A stretch of DNA of 64,000 bases from Volvariella volvacea V23 (taxonomy: Eukaryota; Basidiomycota; Agaricomycetes; Agaricales; Pluteaceae), in NCBI GenBank assembly GCA_000349905.1, contig KB722737.1:1138503-1202502 (forward strand), read 5' to 3'. The notes below the pieces were generated by a model that did no database searches, was not told the origin of the DNA, and was given only the letters and a program-made list of their open reading frames with translations. A program made the translations under genes and the position numbers. Shown here piece by piece: positions 1 to 11,801 of the stretch. The stretch's first letter is position 1. Each line of letters starts with the position of its first letter.

Positions 1-519
1 TGAGATCGCTTTATGCCAAACAATGTGGTCCTACACCTACATATTACCCAAATGAGTATTGTATTGAAGAAAGCGCATTTTCGAAACGGACATTTGGAGA
101 CGGAAAATCCACTGGGTAGACTCTTTAGCTCTCTTGACCTTGTGATCATTCCTTGCCCGAAATGGTTCTGTTGGACGTACAAGATGATCAGAAGATTGGT
201 GCTCCGACGGAGTCACAAAATCTCGGAATTGACATCGACGAATCGTAGTTTCCGGGCCTTGATCCTAAACTTACTGATGACCTCAACGAAGACATTGCCT
301 AAAATATCACTACCCAGTTCCCCCGAGCTGGCTTCTGAAGTAAGTCCGTGAGGAATATCAACACCAGTTTACCATCCAATCAGGCCAAATGCGCTCAAGC
401 TCCCAGGTTTTTTGGTCGAGAAATAGGATATTGCTGTGATTAGCTTGTGGACTTCTCGATGCATTGTCCAAGAAATAGGGCGATCGTGCTGGTTCTAATG
501 TGTAGTCTAAAGTCTTCGG
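1..519. other. no supported gene
   Basis: Short open stretches only. Around 165-300 the plus strand reads like diverged coding sequence interrupted by in-frame stops, but I cannot assign it to a family. Confidence 0.4.
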
Positions 520-1150
520 TCAGCAACACATATCTGGAGTGCGGGGAAAGTGTGCACCTACTTGATTGGCAGAATCAGAATGGTATAGCATATCTGTCTC
601 TGGAAAGGCGATACGGGGATCACCTATCGATGCAAGCACGGTGGCCGACACCAATAGCAAGGGGCACCTGAGCGACAAACGTCGATGTCGACAACCAACG
701 GATCGAGGACGACTTCCGCAGATTAACCATGCCGCCAGGGATATCCATAACCCGGGCGGCGATCCAAGCAATTCAGTATGCCGCCATCACCAATTCTAAG
801 GGGATGGGTGCTGCTTCCAGCGACTGGAGAAAGGCGTTAGAATTCCTGTATCGCGGGCCGCCTGGGTCACATCATCGATTGACATTTTAGGGTTGACGTC
901 GAAGTAGGTTTACGAGGTTTTTTGATGCTTCCGACAGCTCGGAGTCCTCGAAGGAGTGATGGATCACCTCTTGAGAAGATGAGCTTGTGAACTTCCAATG
1001 AATTTTGCCTCTCGCATCGTGTGGGGTCATGAGGCGGTACCAGTAAGGGTCTGCTATAAAAATCGGAATATGCTCGCAAGGGAGACAAGTGGCAGTTGTG
1101 GTGCAATGCGGGTGATAACGCCATTCAGATAGTCTTTTAGCAGCGAGGGA
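520..1150 (-). pseudogene. decayed coding remnant with P450-like heme motif (tentative)
   Basis: No intact gene is visible in the first 2 kb. On the minus strand, 629-650 encodes GVGHRACI, which resembles the cytochrome P450 heme-cysteine signature (FxxGxRxCIG). About 35 codons upstream is MDIPGGMV, reminiscent of the IPxGTxV segment that precedes it in P450s. The reading frame then shifts: a downstream RIAFPET-like stretch continues in another frame, and stops interrupt all frames. A second open minus-strand stretch at 887-1153 has no recognisable family. The usual spacing between these motifs is shortened, so any P450 here is truncated and inactive. The match is short and could be chance. 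Confidence 0.25.
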
Positions 1151-1958
1151 CACCGGGTGCTGTCAGACGAATTCAGAATCTCCTAATTCCCCGAGTCGGC
1201 GTCCGGAGAGGATGCCAGGCCCAGCTGGATGAGCTGATTGTCGATGAAGGGCGGCCGAATGCTGTAAGGAGATGGTGGTAATGAGCAGCTCTGCTCACAG
1301 TCACATGCTCTCCATGTGCGCGTGGTCACCTGAATTTCTGTTGTTTCTCCTTTTTCTTTTCCCTGCATCGCCGTTTTTCGGCCTGCCTCCTGGGCGGGGC
1401 CGTGGAGCTACCAGCCTTTATGGCGGGACCATAAGGTCGTTATTTTCCCAAACCATAGCTAGTACCTGCCCCAGTTATTCTTTGAATTCACTATTCGACG
1501 TCGAAATAAAAAGGCCCCCAATCACGGCAACCTTTACCCCACGAGCTTGATCAACGCAAATTCCCGCTTTTGCCATAAGGAAGTCTAGGGGACACACGCC
1601 AGTGGGATCATCTGGAAAAATACCTTTGCTGTTCAACCTCAACCATGTAATAGTGGTTCAAAAATCCGCGACTTATCCGTCTTGAAGCACTTCTCGACCG
1701 CTCTTCTGGGTTTACTCGATAACTTGGACCACACCCACCTCCCCATCATCATCCCAAATTATTCTACGGATGATACCTATCGGCATTGCCCTTCTCACCA
1801 CCACGAGCTTCCTGGGGATTTGCGATCCCCACATTCTTTGCCTGTTCCGATATATTGTAATTCGGGATTTCGTCGGTGTGCCTTTTTGCAATGCACTCTC
1901 CACACTCTGTTGGCGCCCAAGCGAAGAGCGACATTTTCCCCACTCTCGAATCTGAAAA

Positions 1959-1970
1959 CCATAAATACAG
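1959..1970 (+). promoter_or_regulatory. TATA-like element of esterase copy 1
   Basis: CCATAAATACAG ends 89 nt before the ATG at 2060. The same 12-mer lies 88 nt before the start of the paralogue at 5013. Confidence 0.6.
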
Positions 1971-2059
1971 CCCAGCGGACGGGTGTCGAACTGTAGGAGA
2001 ACCCACCACCCGCATATTTTCTCTTCATCTTCCGCTACTCTCATCTATCACAAGCAGAG

Positions 2060-3332
2060 ATGATTCTGAGGATCCTCAACCTCGTTATGTTGGCCATCCT
2101 GGCCAGGACCACCTTTGCTCAGCTTCAGCAAGTTACCAACTTTGGTCCCAACCCTACCAATGTCGGGATATACGCATACCGTCCATCAGGCCTCCCAGCG
2201 AACCCTGCACTGATTGTCGCCATGCACTACTGCACTGGTACCGCTCAAGCCTACTACTCCGGAACGCGATATGCGACTCTCGCCAACACCTACAAATTCA
2301 TCGTCATCTACCCCAATGCACCTGATTCCGGAGGCTGTTGGGATGTCCACACCAACGCTACCCTCACCCACGATGCGGGAGGTGACTCGTTGGGTATTGC
2401 TTCGGCAATTAGGTACGCGATCAACACCTGGGGTGTCGACCGCAACCGCGTTTTCGCCACTGGTACATCGTCGGGCGCCATGATGACCAACGTCCTGGCC
2501 GGTGCATACCCCGACTTGATTAAAGCTGGTGCGGCGTTTGCTGGAGTTCCCTACGGTTGCTTCGCTGGCCCTGGCATGTGGAATAGCCAATGCGCTCAAG
2601 GTCAATTGACCAAGACTGCTCAACAATGGGTGAGAAATCATCTCAGACACGATGACACGCAGTTAACATTAACCATTCTCCTTAGGGTGACCAAGTCCGT
2701 TCGGGCTATCCCGGCTATACTGGCAGCCGCCCCAAGATGCAAATCTGGCATGGAACTCGGTATGTGTCCATTTCACCATCCCGTCCTGCAATGCTGATTG
2801 TACTCTAGTGACGAGACCCTCAACTACAATAACTTCAACGAAGCGATCAAGCAATGGACTAACATCTTCGGGTACAGCACGACCGCAACACAAGTCCAAC
2901 AAAACTCCCCTCTCTCAGGCTGGACCCGCAGCACTTATGGCCCCAACTTCCAAGCCATTAGCGCTGCCAATGTTCCACACAACATTCCCGTCCAGGAGAA
3001 CGACGTTTTGAACTGGTTCGGTATCACTGGTGGAGGCCCAACCACCACCACTACCACCACTGGCCCTACTCAGCCTCCCACAACGACAACACCTGGCGGT
3101 CCTCTCCAGACACAATGGGGCCAGTGCGGAGGGTGAGTCATATATACCAGTAATTGAATGGTTCGTATGCTAATGTGTCAACTCTTCAGAATTGGCTGGA
3201 CTGGACCAACTGCTTGCCAACCTCCCTTCACTTGCCAATACACTAACGACTGGTACTCTCAGGTTCGTGTATTCACTTTACCAGTATGATGCAGTCGACA
3301 CCGAATCTAACCCACCCTAACAGTGCCGTTAA
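2060..3332 (+). CDS. secreted CE1-type esterase with C-terminal CBM1 (copy 1)
   Basis: This is a predicted 349-aa secreted carbohydrate esterase of the feruloyl/acetylxylan esterase type (CE1, related to the PHB-depolymerase family). It would remove ester side groups from plant cell-wall xylan. Exons are 2060-2629, 2686-2759, 2809-3132, 3190-3262 and 3324-3332, with GT-AG introns and consistent phases. Residues 1-20 form a signal peptide ending TTFA. The nucleophile motif GTSSGAMM lies near residue 135, HGTRDETLNY near 215 supplies the probable acid Asp, and a His would be expected towards the end of the domain. A Thr/Pro/Gly linker follows. The last 33 residues are a fungal cellulose-binding module (QWGQCGG...GPTAC...[11 protein letters not shown]). 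The final exon encodes only Cys-Arg-stop. Substrate cannot be told from sequence. Confidence 0.93.
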
Positions 3333-4009
3333 ACGACTTGCCTATTGAGCAGTGGTATACAAGGTCCTATATAAGTAAAAGAGTCACGGTTATATCTAGT
3401 CTTATCGTTTCCCCCCGCTTGATTCGTCTGTACGATGCGTATGAACTAAGACCATACTTTACGGAATCCCTCACGAGAAGATCTGCATAGTCAGGGTGAC
3501 GCTAATGCTTGGCAAGGTGGAGTGCGTCATACAAGTAGGTATACTTCCGATCATGGGCTCGTCATCTATTGCACAGTCAGCCGGTCAACAGCTTGACGAG
3601 GAAGAAACAAACGACTCGAGCACTCAAATTGTATGCGTATGGTCCCCGCCGGACATGGAATGAGTCAACCCAGTGCTTTCGACCAGCTTATCATCTTGCT
3701 CTGCAATAGCTACGAAGGTGAAGTATAGGGCCAGTGGGCTGATTGTTAGCAAAAACCAACCAGCACTCGAAGCAGGATATAAGCAGTTCTGTTCATTGTC
3801 ACGTGTTCACCAGACCTTATCTGAACTTTCTTGTTTTTTTCTAGCGAAACTGCGAGCGAATCTAAGTAGGTATTTTTACTGGGCGCTTTGCGGTACTGTA
3901 TGTCATGACAAGGCTAGGACCACTTGATCCGGTGATACCTCGTGTTCGCAACTCCCCGACCGTGACGTCGGGATGAAGGACATCTGGACACCCCGTCCAT
4001 GTCAGTCCT
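3333..4009. other. intergenic, no supported gene
   Basis: This is the 3' flank of esterase copy 1 and spacer before the second duplicated block. Only short, unrecognisable open stretches are present. Confidence 0.6.
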
Positions 4010-4912
4010 TACCCCACGGACTTTGTGAAGTCAAATCCCCGCTCTTGCCGCGAGGAAGTTAGGAGAAATGCAGAGAGGGAACCATCGTCTGGAAATACCG
4101 CCGCTAGTACTATTCATCCTCGACGGTGTGGTGGTACAAAAAATCCGCAGCTTTTCCGCTTTCAGCCGCTTTTCGAGTGCTATTTGACGACCAACAAGTA
4201 TTCTTCCTGAGGTTTAGATCTGCTTAACGGGCTCGTCGTTAAAAGGCACAGTTTGGGAAAATACGCATGATATAAGCCTATTGGGTGGCCATTGAACAGC
4301 GAGTTTTTGTCCGTCTGCCAAAGCGCTATTAGCAAAAGTGGGCCGTTGCGTGTACCTGGACATCGGCCCATAATTCCCTCATTTGCTTGTACGCTCCATA
4401 CAGAAGTTATCGGATTTATTGGTATACACACAGATGTGGACATAAATATCCTGCATACGAGGCTTGCACCAGCGCTCCCCACGAGTTAAGCTTACCCAGC
4501 CATATTAAGAAGAAATTGCTGTCGAGTCTTAAGTCTCATCAGTGTATAAATGTTCATAAATCTGGGTCTAAATACCATATACTCGTTATACGTGCAAAGA
4601 TACTTTCTACCAGCATGCGCGCTTATTTGACTTGCACGGTGTTATATTCAATAAGAAAAATAGCCGACTTGGGGTTATCCGGATTTCGGACCGAGCACTG
4701 TACTACAGGTGCTTCCCATCGCTGTATTCTATGCATTACCCCACGAGCCTCCTGGGGGATTTGCCCTCGAATTTGCCATTTCTACGTTATTTACTTGATC
4801 CGATACACTGTAATTCGGCATTTCGTCGGTGCGTTTATCTGGATGTATTCTCTACATTCAATCGTCCTACTTGGAGTGCGAGTGACATTTTTTCCACATG
4901 CCCTTCTAAAAG

Positions 4913-4924
4913 CCATAAATACAG
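4913..4924 (+). promoter_or_regulatory. TATA-like element of esterase copy 2
   Basis: CCATAAATACAG is identical to the element of copy 1 and at nearly the same distance (88 nt) from the ATG at 5013. Confidence 0.6.
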
Positions 4925-5012
4925 GCCAACGAGTAGTCCTCGAGCTGCAGGAGAACAGCTACTCGCCCTCCTTCTCTTCATCTTCTCTCATCTTTCTTTG
5001 CCTCTGACAGAA

Positions 5013-6296
5013 ATGATTCTGAGGCTTCTCAACCTCATTACTATGCTGGCCATCCTGGCCAGGACCACCTTTGCTCAACTCCAGCAAATCACCAACTTCG
5101 GTCCCAACCCTACTGGCGTCCAGGTGTTTGCATACCGTCCATCAGGCCTCCCAGCAAATCCCGCCCTGGTTGTTGCCATGCACTACTGTACCGGTACAGG
5201 ACAAGGCTACTACACCGGCACAAAATACGCAAGTCTCGCCAACACTTACAAATTCATCGTCATCTACCCCGATGCACCTGACCCAGGTGGATGCTGGGAT
5301 GTCCATACCAACGCTACCCTCACCCACGATGCGGGAGGTGACTCGTTAGGTATCGCCTCTGCAATCAGGTATGCAATCAGCAATTGGGGTGTCGACCGCA
5401 ACCGCGTCTACGCTACTGGGTCATCATCTGGCGCTATGATGACTCAAGTTATGGCCGGCGCCTACCCAGATTTGATCAAGGCCGCTTCTGCATTCTCTGG
5501 AGTTCCCTATGGCTGTTTCGCTGGCCCTTCACTGTGGAACAGTCAATGTGCTCAAGGCCAATTGATCAAAACCGCTCAACAATGGGTGAGGAGCAGGTCA
5601 CAAATCTACGTCAGCGTATTAAACTTTAAATTAACCTTCAGGGTGATCAAGTTCGCTCCGGCTATCCTGGTTATACTGGCAGTCGGCCAAAGATGCAAAT
5701 CTGGCATGGAGCTCTGTAAGCATCTCTCGGATCCTGTGCTTTGTAACATACTAACTAACCTTCTACGAATATCCAGGGATACGACTTTAAATTACAAAAA
5801 CTTCAACGAGGCAATCAAGCAATGGACCAATGTCTTTGGTTACAGCACTACCCCGGCTTCCACCCAACCGAACAACCCCCTTGTGAACTGGACTCGCTAC
5901 ACCTATGGCCCTAACTTCCAGGCCATTAGCGCCGCAGACCGAGGACACGATCTTGGGCTCCAGGAGAGCGATGCATTGACCTGGTTTGGTATCATTGGTG
6001 GTTCAACCCCAACAACCACCACAACCCAACCACCCACAACGACCAACCCCAGTGGCTCTCTTCAGACTCCATGGGGTCAATGTGGAGGGTAAGCAATATT
6101 ATTGTCACCAATGCATTTCCCCTATGCTTAACTGGTGATGCCCTTAGAATTGGCTGGACTGGACCCACCGCTTGTCAGCCTCCTTATACGTGCCAATACA
6201 CCAACGATTGGTATTCTCAGGTTCGTAATTTTGCTTAACCAATTTTTACGATCAATAACACACCTAACCGTATCTATCCCTACACAGTGCCGTTAA
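5013..6296 (+). CDS. secreted CE1-type esterase with C-terminal CBM1 (copy 2)
   Basis: Tandem paralogue of the gene at 2060, 346 aa. Exons are 5013-5585, 5642-5715, 5777-6088, 6148-6220 and 6288-6296. Exons 2, 4 and 5 have exactly the same lengths as in copy 1 (74, 73 and 9 nt). The frame is open upstream of 5013, but MILRLLNL at 5013 starts a clear signal peptide and matches copy 1, so that start is chosen. The nucleophile motif is GSSSGAMM and the CBM1 is intact. Differences cluster in surface-type segments (near residues 30-40 and 250-300) and in the shorter Thr/Pro linker. Both copies look functional, so the duplication may allow dosage or substrate divergence. Confidence 0.93.
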
Positions 6297-6552
6297 ACAA
6301 TATGCAGCGGTGGAACATACACAGGAGATTTTTAGTCGTAGTCAGTCGTACGGTGTCGCTTGTTTGACTTGTCGTGATGGAATGTAGAATTGAAGTCTCA
6401 CCGTAACAAACGCTCGCGTTACAAGAAGGAAATCCAAATGACTGAAAAGCTGCATGCTACCACCCTAGTTACGAAAAGGAGAGACACAAGAATAGTCGTA
6501 CACCATAACTACGGGTGGGATAAATAGGACACAAGCGAAAAAGCGCGTCTCA

Positions 6553-7350
6553 TTAATCCACTTTCCTCCCGACCTTCATTCCTGCCTTCTCCAGCACTTT
6601 GGTTAACTTGTGGGTTGTATGCAACTCCATGAGGTTGTCAGACCCTCCGATAGTCCTTCCCTTGATGATAACGTTGGGGAAGGTTGAATGGTTAGTCAGA
6701 CGAGTAAGTATCGACTTAATAATATGCCCGTCGTCTATGCTGGGTTCAGTAATTGGCCTAGTGAGAAGGGCATGAACAGACCTCGTCGATCAACTTGAAC
6801 GACTCTCGCCGGTGGTGAGAGTGTGTAGTGGCCTAGAAGGAGCGTAGCTCTCTTAGAGTATCTAAGGCAGCATAGCATTAGTTGATCCACGAGCGGCAGG
6901 TATTAAGAAGTACTGACGGGCATAGGGTCTAGATATACATTCAGAGGCAAGGTCAGGCGAAGAATGCATATTAGGACCGGAACAGACCTTGCTAAAGACT
7001 ACGAGGGGGTATTTCTTGTGCAAGAGCTTGACTTCCTTTTGCCAGTCAATAGAAGCCCCGCCGGCATATACCGAAAGGTCAATGGGCTGGCTGGGGTCTA
7101 AATTCTCCACATTACTCAGCGAATGCTGGTCATTACGCATGACAAGATGCAATAGGCCATAGATTTCATCAACCTCAACGTCGGGTTCTTTGAACTTGAG
7201 GAGCTCTAGAAGGTAGTCCCGAGATTGCGGCAGTCCTGAATCCTTGAGCCTTTCTGGTAGTTCCCACCGGCCAAGGAACAAGAATGTTATGAACGCGATG
7301 AGCGTGAAGATGATGAATCTTCGGCGTCGGATTGCGTAGATTGAAGACAT
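6553..7350 (-). CDS. membrane-anchored glutaredoxin (Grx6/7-like)
   Basis: Predicted thiol oxidoreductase of the secretory-pathway glutaredoxin type, about 209 aa. Exons on the minus strand are 7350-6988, 6928-6914, 6851-6782 and 6734-6553. Residues 1-12 are basic, followed by a hydrophobic anchor (FIIFTLIAFITFLFLG), giving a type II membrane protein. The core holds VVFSK, an active-site segment TLCP encoded by a 15-nt exon, PPARVVQVD, TFPNVIIKGRTIGG (the cis-Pro and GSH-binding GG region) and SDNL. Compared with the usual CPYSKRA, two residues after CP appear missing at the exon 2/3 junction, so that splice choice is the weakest part of the model. An in-frame ATG at 7386 is an alternative start. 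Its 5' end is under 200 bp from the divergent HAD gene, suggesting a shared promoter. Confidence 0.8.
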
Positions 7351-7535
7351 GGTACGATACGGTTCCAAGGCGTTTTGCCCGTCCAACGAGGGTGTTGTGG
7401 CGAGGATGAAGAACGAATAAGCGGCGGGTCCATGATCAAAGTGCCACGAAGGCAGGCTTTGGCGTTGTTAGCCGAACTTACCCCACTATATTCCCGATTA
7501 GGTAATTGAATCTTATCAAGTTTGTGGAGCTCACC

Positions 7536-8533
7536 ATGCCAGGCGACGCCATACCCAGCACTGATTATACCCAACGCAGAGTAGATTATGTGCTTTTTGA
7601 TATGGATGGTACGATGTCGTTGTATTCGTGTCTGTGTCTCCGCGATGATAAACCCAATAGGTCTTATGCTTGATTCCGAGAGGATCTATACACTTGTAAC
7701 CAGTGCGTTCAGTTCAGCATTGCGAATATCGGCTAGTGCTGACTCTCCATTAGATGAGATACTAGCACCGTTTGGAAAGGAGATGACTTGGGATATCAAG
7801 GCAGGGCTAATGGGAAAACGTATGCATCTTTCCCCTATCTCAACAAGTGTCCGGCATTGATCTAGCATACTCACCTTGAAGCCGAAAGACAGGCAGCGGA
7901 GCATTTACTATCACATTTCCCAGATATATCTCTCTCCCTCGAAACCTATCTTGTGGAAAGGAATATTCTCCAGGATAAACTGTGGCCCACAGTGCCCGTC
8001 CTCCCGGGCGTCCGGAAACTGGTTCACCATCTGAAAGCTCATAATATTCCTATCGCTGTGGCTACTGGCTCACGTAGAAGAAACTTTGAGCTCAAAACAC
8101 AAAATCAGCAGGAGTTATTTGCATGCTTTGATGGGAAGGTCGTATGTGGAGATGATGTCCAGTATGCAATGAAAGGAAAGCCCGAGCCAGATGTCTTCTT
8201 AGTTGCGGCGCGTGAATTGCTTGGACGAGATGTTGGCTTTTCTGGCCTCCAACCTACAGATGTGCAGGTACTCGAGAGATCCAGAGGTCTAGTTTTTGAG
8301 GACGCTTTGCCTGGAATGCAAGCGGGAAAACGGGCGGGAATGAATGGTAAGTGCTCAAACCAGTCATAATGAGGGTCATTTTACACATATCTGGATTTAT
8401 AGTGGTTTGGGTCCCGGATAGTAACCTGCTGTCCGTTGAATACAATGGAGAAGAGAAACCAGATCAAGTCCTAAAATCCCTGGAGGATTTTGTTCCAGAA
8501 GAATGGGGGTTGCCACCTTATCCCATAACGTAA
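7536..8533 (+). CDS. HAD-superfamily phosphatase (pseudouridine-5'-phosphatase/GS1-like)
   Basis: A 258-aa haloacid-dehalogenase hydrolase. Exons are 7536-7608, 7661-7702, 7754-7819, 7882-8346 and 8403-8533. The catalytic motif I DMDGLMLDSE spans the first intron; the intron interrupts the Gly codon. The cap region has GKEMTWDIKAGLMGK, motif II is VATGS, and motif III/IV is KGKPEPDVF followed by VFEDALPGMQAGKRAGM. These are hallmarks of the DOG/HDHD1 subfamily that dephosphorylates small sugar phosphates or pseudouridine monophosphate. The protein should be cytosolic. It is divergently transcribed from the glutaredoxin gene. The subfamily call is from motif similarity; the exact substrate is unknown. 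Confidence 0.9.
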
Positions 8534-8825
8534 TGTGAATTCGATGTATGTTTGATACAGACGATGCACGAAGGGCGGGGATTTATATAGTAGTCGTAAG
8601 GCGAGCCTGAGGGCTACTGCAAAACATCGTCTCCCGGTGAGGCTAAAAATAGCTCTACCGGGATATGATATCTGGCTAAAATTGGTCGGTAAACTTATAA
8701 GGTTTCATATCTATCAATCCAGTTCAACGGCATGACGTGTGATCACCCCTTTTGTAGACTAGCTTGCAAGTGCCGTGAATATATGAGCTCTACTTTCTGC
8801 AGCAAACCCCTCAAGTCCCCGACAA

Positions 8826-10189
8826 ATGACATCCTCCGACAAGCCTGTAACGAATGTATCCATCGATGATGGCTACTCTATAACTAAACGCAACGGCGAC
8901 AAGCTACAGCCAGAGGAGCAGTTCTGGGTCACCCATCAAGAGTGGCTTCAGTCGTGTGGTTACCTGCTACCAAAACGCTATAGACCAGGGTGGACTCCTT
9001 CGTGGTACACTTCCGGAAAGCCAAAGGAACGGTCAAGAGATTACTACTACCCCATCGTCTGTTCTTCACTTTGAATCGCTATTTCCTACTCTGCTAACGT
9101 TAACACTAGTGGCCAGGGGTTATGTCTGCTCAAAGGCTGAAGGATGGTCAGACCGTGATCCTAAAGAAAGTATCTCAATCTCTACACCCGTCCGAGGTCG
9201 AAATATCCCTTATGTGGTCGCAAGAGCAGCTTGCAAGCAACCCAAAAAACCATGGTATTCGGATTCAGGAAGTCCTTCACTCACCCCTAGACTCCGACCT
9301 CGTATTCCTTGTCTTGCCACTGTTGCATAGGTCAAACAAACCAAGGTTCGATACGATCGGAGAAGGTGTCGATTTCTTCCAACAAGTATTTGAGGTGCGC
9401 ACTGCAGAAATTTGGTTTAGGACGTGTGCTGAGGAGGTCACAGGGGCTGCAATTCATGCACGAAAATCATGTCGCGCACAGGTGAGATACAATCCGAATG
9501 GTATCAAGGAAGTGTCTGAGGCCCTACCTAGGGATTGTCACATCAATAACATCATGATGGATGCGCCAGGCATGTTTCCTGAATCATTCGACCACGAACT
9601 GAACGAATTATTACCTGACCGCTCCGGCTATGCGAAATCACTTACCCGAACACAAAAGCCACCGAGGTACTACTTTGTGGATTTTGGAATATCTCGGAAA
9701 TACGATCCGAATGATTCGAACCCTCTCGAACCTCCAATATGGGGAGGCGACAGGACTGCTCCAGAATTTCAGGGTGATCTGCACCCAGTCAATCCCTTCC
9801 CTACTGATGTATATTATATTGGGAATATGATTAGGGAGAATTTCCTGCAGGTAAGGGCTGCTTAAGTATTGGCAGTTTTCAGGATTAACTTTGTGACGCA
9901 GGGCAATCCCGAGATTTTCATTCCTGCTTATCGCGGATTCGAGTTCATGTGGCCACTTGTGAATGATATGGTTCAAAGTGATCCGTCAAGGCGTCCTAAC
10001 ATGGATGAAGTCGTAGCGCGGTTCGAGGATATTCGAAGGAGGCTTACCACGTCGCACTTGCGCGCTCGGCCTGTGTTGCAGGGAGATACTTCTTTCCAAT
10101 CAGCCCATTACGCTGTTAGTCATGTCGCTCGGAGACTTGGGTATGCCCTTCGACATATTCCGCCTGTACCTAGACGTAAGACTGGATAG
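8826..10189 (+). CDS. protein kinase-like protein, fungal-specific type
   Basis: A 386-aa single-domain kinase-like protein. Exons are 8826-9056, 9110-9394, 9444-9481, 9532-9850 and 9902-10189. Visible kinase landmarks are the Lys strand VILKKV (about residue 90), a catalytic loop HRDCHINNIMMD split by an intron after HR, and YFVDFGISRKY with the metal-binding Asp. A glycine loop is not obvious. The C-terminus has DPSRRPNMDEVV, matching the end of kinase lobes. This type of degenerate kinase is expanded in Agaricomycetes. It could be an active Ser/Thr kinase because K, HRD and DFG are all present. No signal peptide or membrane segment is seen. Confidence 0.83.
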
Positions 10190-10324
10190 TAAAATGCTCT
10201 GAGTACGATAGGTAGCCGTTAATTTGAGGGATTGCACTCAATTAAGCCCGTGAGAGAGTCTGACTAAGCATCTTGCCATCCTGGCCGCGAACACTCTTAC
10301 CCCTTCATCCGACTCATTCTCATA

Positions 10325-11801
10325 ATGGCCACCGTACATCCCTCCAGAATGGGTCTTGTCCCTCAAGACCCTCCAACTTACTATCAAGGAAATACGACAG
10401 GTCCCTCATCTTCTTCACAGAGACCTCCGAGTCCGAGGTTCAATAGAGACTCGGACTATCGTCAATCAAGACGTAGGTACGAGGACCGGGACTCGAGGAG
10501 AAGAAGTTGGGACAAGAATGGGAGCCGGGGAAGAAGTAGGAGTAGAAGTGTGGAAAAGGCGCGGGATCATAGCAGGAGCAGAAGTAGGGATCGCCGGAGA
10601 GGCAGGGATTATGGTGATGGGCGGCCAGAGCGCAGAAGAAGTCCAGAATACAATGACTACAGGCGGCCATCCCCTCTACGAGGGCGAGATGACTCTCCAC
10701 CGCCGCGAAGAGATCAGGGAAATGCATACTATGGTCGCAGGGACTATGGCCGTGATTATAACCTTGGACCAGAATTCCTAGAAAGGTACGCTCCACCTTT
10801 TTTTTGCTGGTTGCACGGCTAACACTTATTGGGATTTTAGTCGACGAACTCAGAGAGAAAAGGTTCAAGTGAATATCTGGCCCCAATCTCCTAAGGCACC
10901 GACACGTTCCGAGTATGTTTAACATCATATAGTCTCTGCAGCCATGACTGACTTGAACTACAGGTCCCCAGAGCGTGGAAAGTCACGAAAGAAGTCAAAA
11001 CGCTCGCGTTCGTCCTCAATTAGTGACACAGACTCGGAGGATGAACGCAGAAGAAGAAAGGAACGCAAGCGTGCTCGGAAAGAGAGGGAGAGGGAGCGCA
11101 AGAACAAGAAGAAGCGAAGGTCCCGCAGCCGTAGAAGGAGCGCAGAGGTGGATAGTGAAGAGGAATACGCACGAAGGAGGAAGAGGTCGCATTCACGGAG
11201 CGGAACTCCAACAAAGGAACGAGCTCCTAGTCCTAGCCGTAGTCCCAGTCCCTCAGCAGAAGCTTCAGAGGACGAGTGGGTGGAGAAAACTATCTCCAAC
11301 GCACCTGTTCCCCTTGCAGCACACATGACATCGGCAATGGAGAAGAGCAAAGGCCAGGCTCAGCTCAGTCAGCCTGAAGATGACGACTCTGACTTCGAGA
11401 TTGGTCCGACACCTTTCTACAAGCCTACTGGTAAACAAAAGGTTGATGAACGAGCTTACGGTGGGGCGTTGCTGCGGGGTGAAGGTAGTGCTATGGCTGC
11501 CTATCTCAGGGAAAACACGGAAGCTCGTATTCCCCGCCGTGGTGAAATTGGTTTGACATCAGATCAAATTGCGGAATTCGAGAACGTTGGATACGTAATG
11601 AGTGGAAGTCGTCATCGTCGCATGAATGCAGTTCGTATTAGGAAGGAGAACCAGGTCATTAGTGCAGAGGAGAAGCGCGGTATATTAAAGCTGCAAAAGG
11701 AGGAGAAAGCGCGCAGAGAGGCCATCTTGCAGGAGGAGTTCAAGGAACTGGTCAACGACAAGCTCAAGGCGGCAGCAGTAGCCCCTCCTGACGCTCCTTG
11801 A
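10325..11801 (+). CDS. NKAP: NKAP-family RS-rich nuclear protein
   Basis: Predicted 456-aa nuclear protein. Exons are 10325-10785, 10841-10912 and 10964-11801. Residues 1-270 are dominated by Arg/Ser/Asp/Lys low-complexity sequence like that of splicing factors. The C-terminal ~100 residues carry the conserved NKAP/SynMuv domain, including [56 protein letters not shown] and a coiled [13 protein letters not shown] tail. Animal NKAP associates with spliceosomes and transcriptional repressors; the same role here is inferred from the domain. The gene appears complete and single copy. The high density of GA-rich codons explains the many spurious open frames on the other strand. Confidence 0.92.

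Larger units (their letters stand above)
1530..3332 (+). repeat. tandem duplication, copy 1 (promoter plus esterase gene)
   Basis: The block resembles 4010-6296. Upstream similarity begins near 1530, where both copies have a TTACCCCACG-like start followed by CCGCT(C/T)TTGCC. It resumes through the proximal promoter (ACCCCACGAGC, GTAATTCGG, ATTTCGTCGGTG) and covers the whole gene, including all four intron positions. Copy 2 carries about 0.5 kb of extra sequence between the distal and proximal upstream blocks. Confidence 0.8.
4010..6296 (+). repeat. tandem duplication, copy 2 (promoter, about 0.5-kb insertion, gene)
   Basis: Similar to 1530-3332. The distal block (about 4010-4180) matches 1530-1700 and the proximal block (about 4690-5012) matches 1770-2059. 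The stretch near 4180-4690 has no counterpart in copy 1, so it is either an insertion here or a deletion there. I see no terminal repeats or coding sequence in it. Confidence 0.75.

Noticed and set aside
4315..4345. Short match between 4325-4340 and 46802-46817 (AGCGCTATTAG(C/T)AAAAGT)
   Set aside because: Flanks do not align, so a dispersed repeat is not supported by sequence inspection alone.
4632..5012. Upstream extension of the second esterase frame
   Set aside because: It spans the promoter block shared with copy 1, including the TATA element; the signal peptide starts at 5013.
10440..10928. 162-codon minus-strand frame opposite the NKAP gene
   Set aside because: Antisense shadow of Arg/Ser-rich repeats; no domain and no splice logic.
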